From CALBZH01 sp964538515 (GTDB taxonomy: Bacteria; Desulfobacterota; Syntrophobacteria; Syntrophobacterales; Syntrophobacteraceae), in the NCBI GenBank assembly GCA_964538515.1, contig CAZIEW010000027.1, positions 1-58,368 of the forward strand: 58,368 bases of DNA, in the 5' to 3' direction. The position numbers were made by a program, and so were the translations under genes. The notes beneath the pieces are model-generated. The model made no database searches. It was not told the DNA's origin and saw only the letters and a list, made by a program, of their open reading frames with translations. Positions 56,694 to 58,368 of this stretch are shown piece by piece; the first letter of the stretch is position 1; every line of letters starts with the position of its first letter.

Positions 56694-56945
56694 ATGAAAT
56701 CATACATCCAACTAAATCTTTTTGGCATTTTGGGGTTAGCAGTATCAATAACAGGCATCATGATATTTTTATATACTATTACACTTTGGAGCAGACAGTT
56801 AATGCTAATATCATTAAGCTTATCTAACATTAGTATTCTTATTTCGTTGTTTGGATTATATTATGATAGACACAAACAATTTTCAGTCATAGCTATCATA
56901 ACATCCATAATTCCCTATGTGTATTTATTTCTGATTACTCGCTGA
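56694..56945 (+). CDS. small three-helix membrane protein, possible accessory or immunity protein
   Basis: 83 residues with three hydrophobic helices (GILGLAVSITGIMIFLYTIT, LMLISLSLSNISILISLFGL, VIAIITSIIPYVYLFLITR). The DNA is as AT-rich as the previous gene, and this ORF is the last before GC-rich sequence returns. No good ribosome site is seen before the ATG, so the gene may be translated weakly or be a remnant. No family is recognised. Confidence 0.5.
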   Translation: MKSYIQLNLFGILGLAVSITGIMIFLYTITLWSRQLMLISLSLSNISILISLFGLYYDRHKQFSVIAIITSIIPYVYLFLITR

Positions 56946-57212
56946 TCGATTGCTTTTAAGCTAGAAAGAAAGTGCAGCGATGCTCTGATGCAGTCCTTCT
57001 CTCTATTGAGACGTCGCAACAGACCTTTGTCAAAATGAAGGGGCACACCTTCAAGGGTGGAATACTGAAGCACCGTCTGGTGTGAGGTCCCATGGATTAT
57101 TTGACAATTAAAGGGCTTAGAGAGTCTGCCGGCAGAAGCCGGCACGTTATCACCGATTGATGGGACGCAAAACCAACACGCGGCCTCATTAGTGCGCGGG
57201 AGTTCTTGGAAA
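56946..57212. other. boundary region between AT-rich and GC-rich DNA
   Basis: Composition changes here back to that of the chromosome. A perfect 7-base stem hairpin (TGCCGGC-AGAA-GCCGGCA) lies at 57127-57144. TTGACA at 57101 has no matching -10. A minus-strand ORF crosses the region but looks like a shadow of the next gene at its far end. Confidence 0.4.
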
Positions 57213-58368
57213 ATGAAGAGAATGCGACGGGTTGAAGTGTCGCTAGTGATGATCCTCGTGACCACGCTCCCGCTTTTCGCCATTTTGGAGAGTGGGCCAT
57301 TTGCCCAAGACTCTGCCTGCGCGCGCGTGAAAATCGAAGTGGCGCAGGAGTTGACGCTGGAGAGGCAGGCCTTTGATGCGCATATGCGGATCAATAACGG
57401 GCTCGATCTGATCAGTCTGGAAAATGTGGGCGTCGATGTGACCTTTCTGGACAAGAACGGGAAGACCGTTCGGGCGAGCTCGGATCCGGATGACGCGACG
57501 GCTCTTTTCTTTATCCGGCTCAATTCGTTGGAGCAGATCAACCGGGTGGACGGACTCGGGACCGTATCGCCCAAGACGAGCGCGGACATCCACTGGCTCA
57601 TCATCCCGGCACCAGGCGCTTCGAAGGGGGTCGAGGAGGGGACGCTCTACTACGTCGGGGCAACGCTCAGCTACACGATCGGGGGCGAGAAACACTCAAC
57701 CACGGTCACTCCCGATCACATTTTCGTCAAGCCCATGCCGCGGATGGTACTGGATTATTTTCTGCCAGGCGATGTGTATGGGGACAATCCTTCTACCCCA
57801 GAGACTGAATCGCCCGTTCCCTTTTCTTTGGGAGTGCGCGTCAAGAACAACGGGACCGGCACGGCGAGACACGTGAAGATCGACTCGGCGCAGCCCAGAA
57901 TCGTCGACAATGAGCAGGGTCTCCCGATCGACTTCGCCATCACGGGCTCCGAAGTGAATGGAAGTGCGGCAGCCAAAACGCTGCCGGCCGCTTTCGGGGA
58001 TATCCTTCCCGCATGCTCCGGCATCGCCCGTTGGATCATGAGCTGCTCGCTGACAGGGACATTCGTCGCCTTTAGCGCCGAATTCTCCCACGCGGATGAG
58101 CTCGGAGGCGAGCTCACCTCGCTCATCGATTCCGTCAACACCCATCTCCTCGTTCGGGATGTCCTGGTCGACCTTCCCGAGCGCGATGCGATCCGCGACT
58201 TTCTGGCGAAAGACGGCGGGGTGTTTCGCGTCTACGAGTCCCAGAGCGTGGACACGCTCGTCCTCGATCAATCATCGTCTGCCAGCCTGCAGCTCGCAGG
58301 GCAAGCCGGATCACTCACTTCCTATTCCCTTTCAACACCCCCAACTGCAGGCTTCATGCTGGTGCAGC
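57213..58368 (+). CDS. secreted protein of unknown function, partial (runs off right edge)
   Basis: 385 complete codons are visible. The start MKRMRRVEVSLVMILVTTLP begins a signal peptide cleaved near FAQDSACA. The mature part begins ARVKIEVAQELTLERQAFDA and continues with beta-rich segments (GVDVTFLDKNGKTVRASSDP; FSLGVRVKNNGTGTARHVKI), the second like a CARDB or archaellar-type Ig domain. Later DVLVDLPERDAIRDFLAKDG and FRVYESQS recall linker regions of large surface proteins. It starts where base composition returns to normal. The gene is probably part of the same surface-protein locus as the giant Rhs ORF. The start at 57213 lacks a clear ribosome site. Confidence 0.78.
   Translation, partial: MKRMRRVEVSLVMILVTTLPLFAILESGPFAQDSACARVKIEVAQELTLERQAFDAHMRINNGLDLISLENVGVDVTFLDKNGKTVRASSDPDDATALFFIRLNSLEQINRVDGLGTVSPKTSADIHWLIIPAPGASKGVEEGTLYYVGATLSYTIGGEKHSTTVTPDHIFVKPMPRMVLDYFLPGDVYGDNPSTPETESPVPFSLGVRVKNNGTGTARHVKIDSAQPRIVDNEQGLPIDFAITGSEVNGSAAAKTLPAAFGDILPACSGIARWIMSCSLTGTFVAFSAEFSHADELGGELTSLIDSVNTHLLVRDVLVDLPERDAIRDFLAKDGGVFRVYESQSVDTLVLDQSSSASLQLAGQAGSLTSYSLSTPPTAGFMLVQ

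Noticed and set aside
56915..57604. A 229-codon minus-strand ORF over the AT/GC boundary, considered as a transposase remnant
   Set aside because: Its first half is the shadow of the secreted protein starting at 57213, and the second half shows no catalytic motif or inverted repeats of an insertion sequence.

Overview
The window looks like chromosomal DNA from a Gram-negative, strictly anaerobic sulfate reducer of the Desulfobacterota, probably near Syntrophobacter. This is inferred from protein resemblance only. The supporting genes are a complete qmoABC complex (electron transfer to APS reductase), lpxC and an Mla lipid-transport operon (an outer membrane), and a sigma-54 style of nitrogen regulation. 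Most of the window is GC-rich with tightly packed genes. About 54.9-57.0 kb is strikingly AT-rich. No tRNA, rRNA, CRISPR array or intact insertion sequence was seen.

Layout. 1-7.8 kb (minus strand) is a nitrogen-control block: glnA (cut by the left edge), glnD, glnB, glutamine-dependent nadE and a NifA-like sigma-54 activator, with a near-consensus -24/-12 promoter before glnA. 8-10.4 kb holds a small unknown gene, a gamma-carbonic-anhydrase-like gene and thrC. 10.8-18.8 kb (plus strand) carries lpxC, argS, a SPOR-domain gene, uvrB, a 5-formyl-THF cyclo-ligase-like gene, an L,D-transpeptidase and an alanine-rich lipoprotein. 18.9-22.4 kb (minus) is a STAS-mlaF-mlaE-mlaD operon and a DUF3795/DUF3786-like gene. 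23.0-26.1 kb (plus) is an iron-type alcohol dehydrogenase overlapping a hybrid histidine kinase, as in ErcA-type sensory pairs. 26.1-30.4 kb (minus) has a GspE/PilB-type ATPase split by a frameshift, a broken gene before it, hisC and a DinB-family gene. 30.6-35.4 kb is qmoABC, with divergent promoters facing a small membrane protein and cupin pair. 36.5-42.7 kb (minus) is a tight four-gene operon (class-III aminotransferase, RND/MMPL transporter, PhnD-like binding protein, TPR lipoprotein) plus a Gly/Tyr-rich secreted protein. 43.2-58.4 kb (plus) is a giant secreted Rhs/YD-repeat locus.

The most interesting region is the Rhs locus. A beta-helix ORF with a signal peptide and a 3906-residue ORF meet at C-runs in a way that suggests one protein of about 4280 residues split by a 1-nt frameshift. 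Its C-terminal 205 residues lie in AT-rich DNA and carry spaced His/Asp/Glu residues like a zinc-dependent phospholipase C or Het-C fold. Two small AT-rich genes follow, a likely lipoprotein and a three-helix membrane protein, which are candidate immunity proteins. GC-rich DNA and another secreted protein resume after them.
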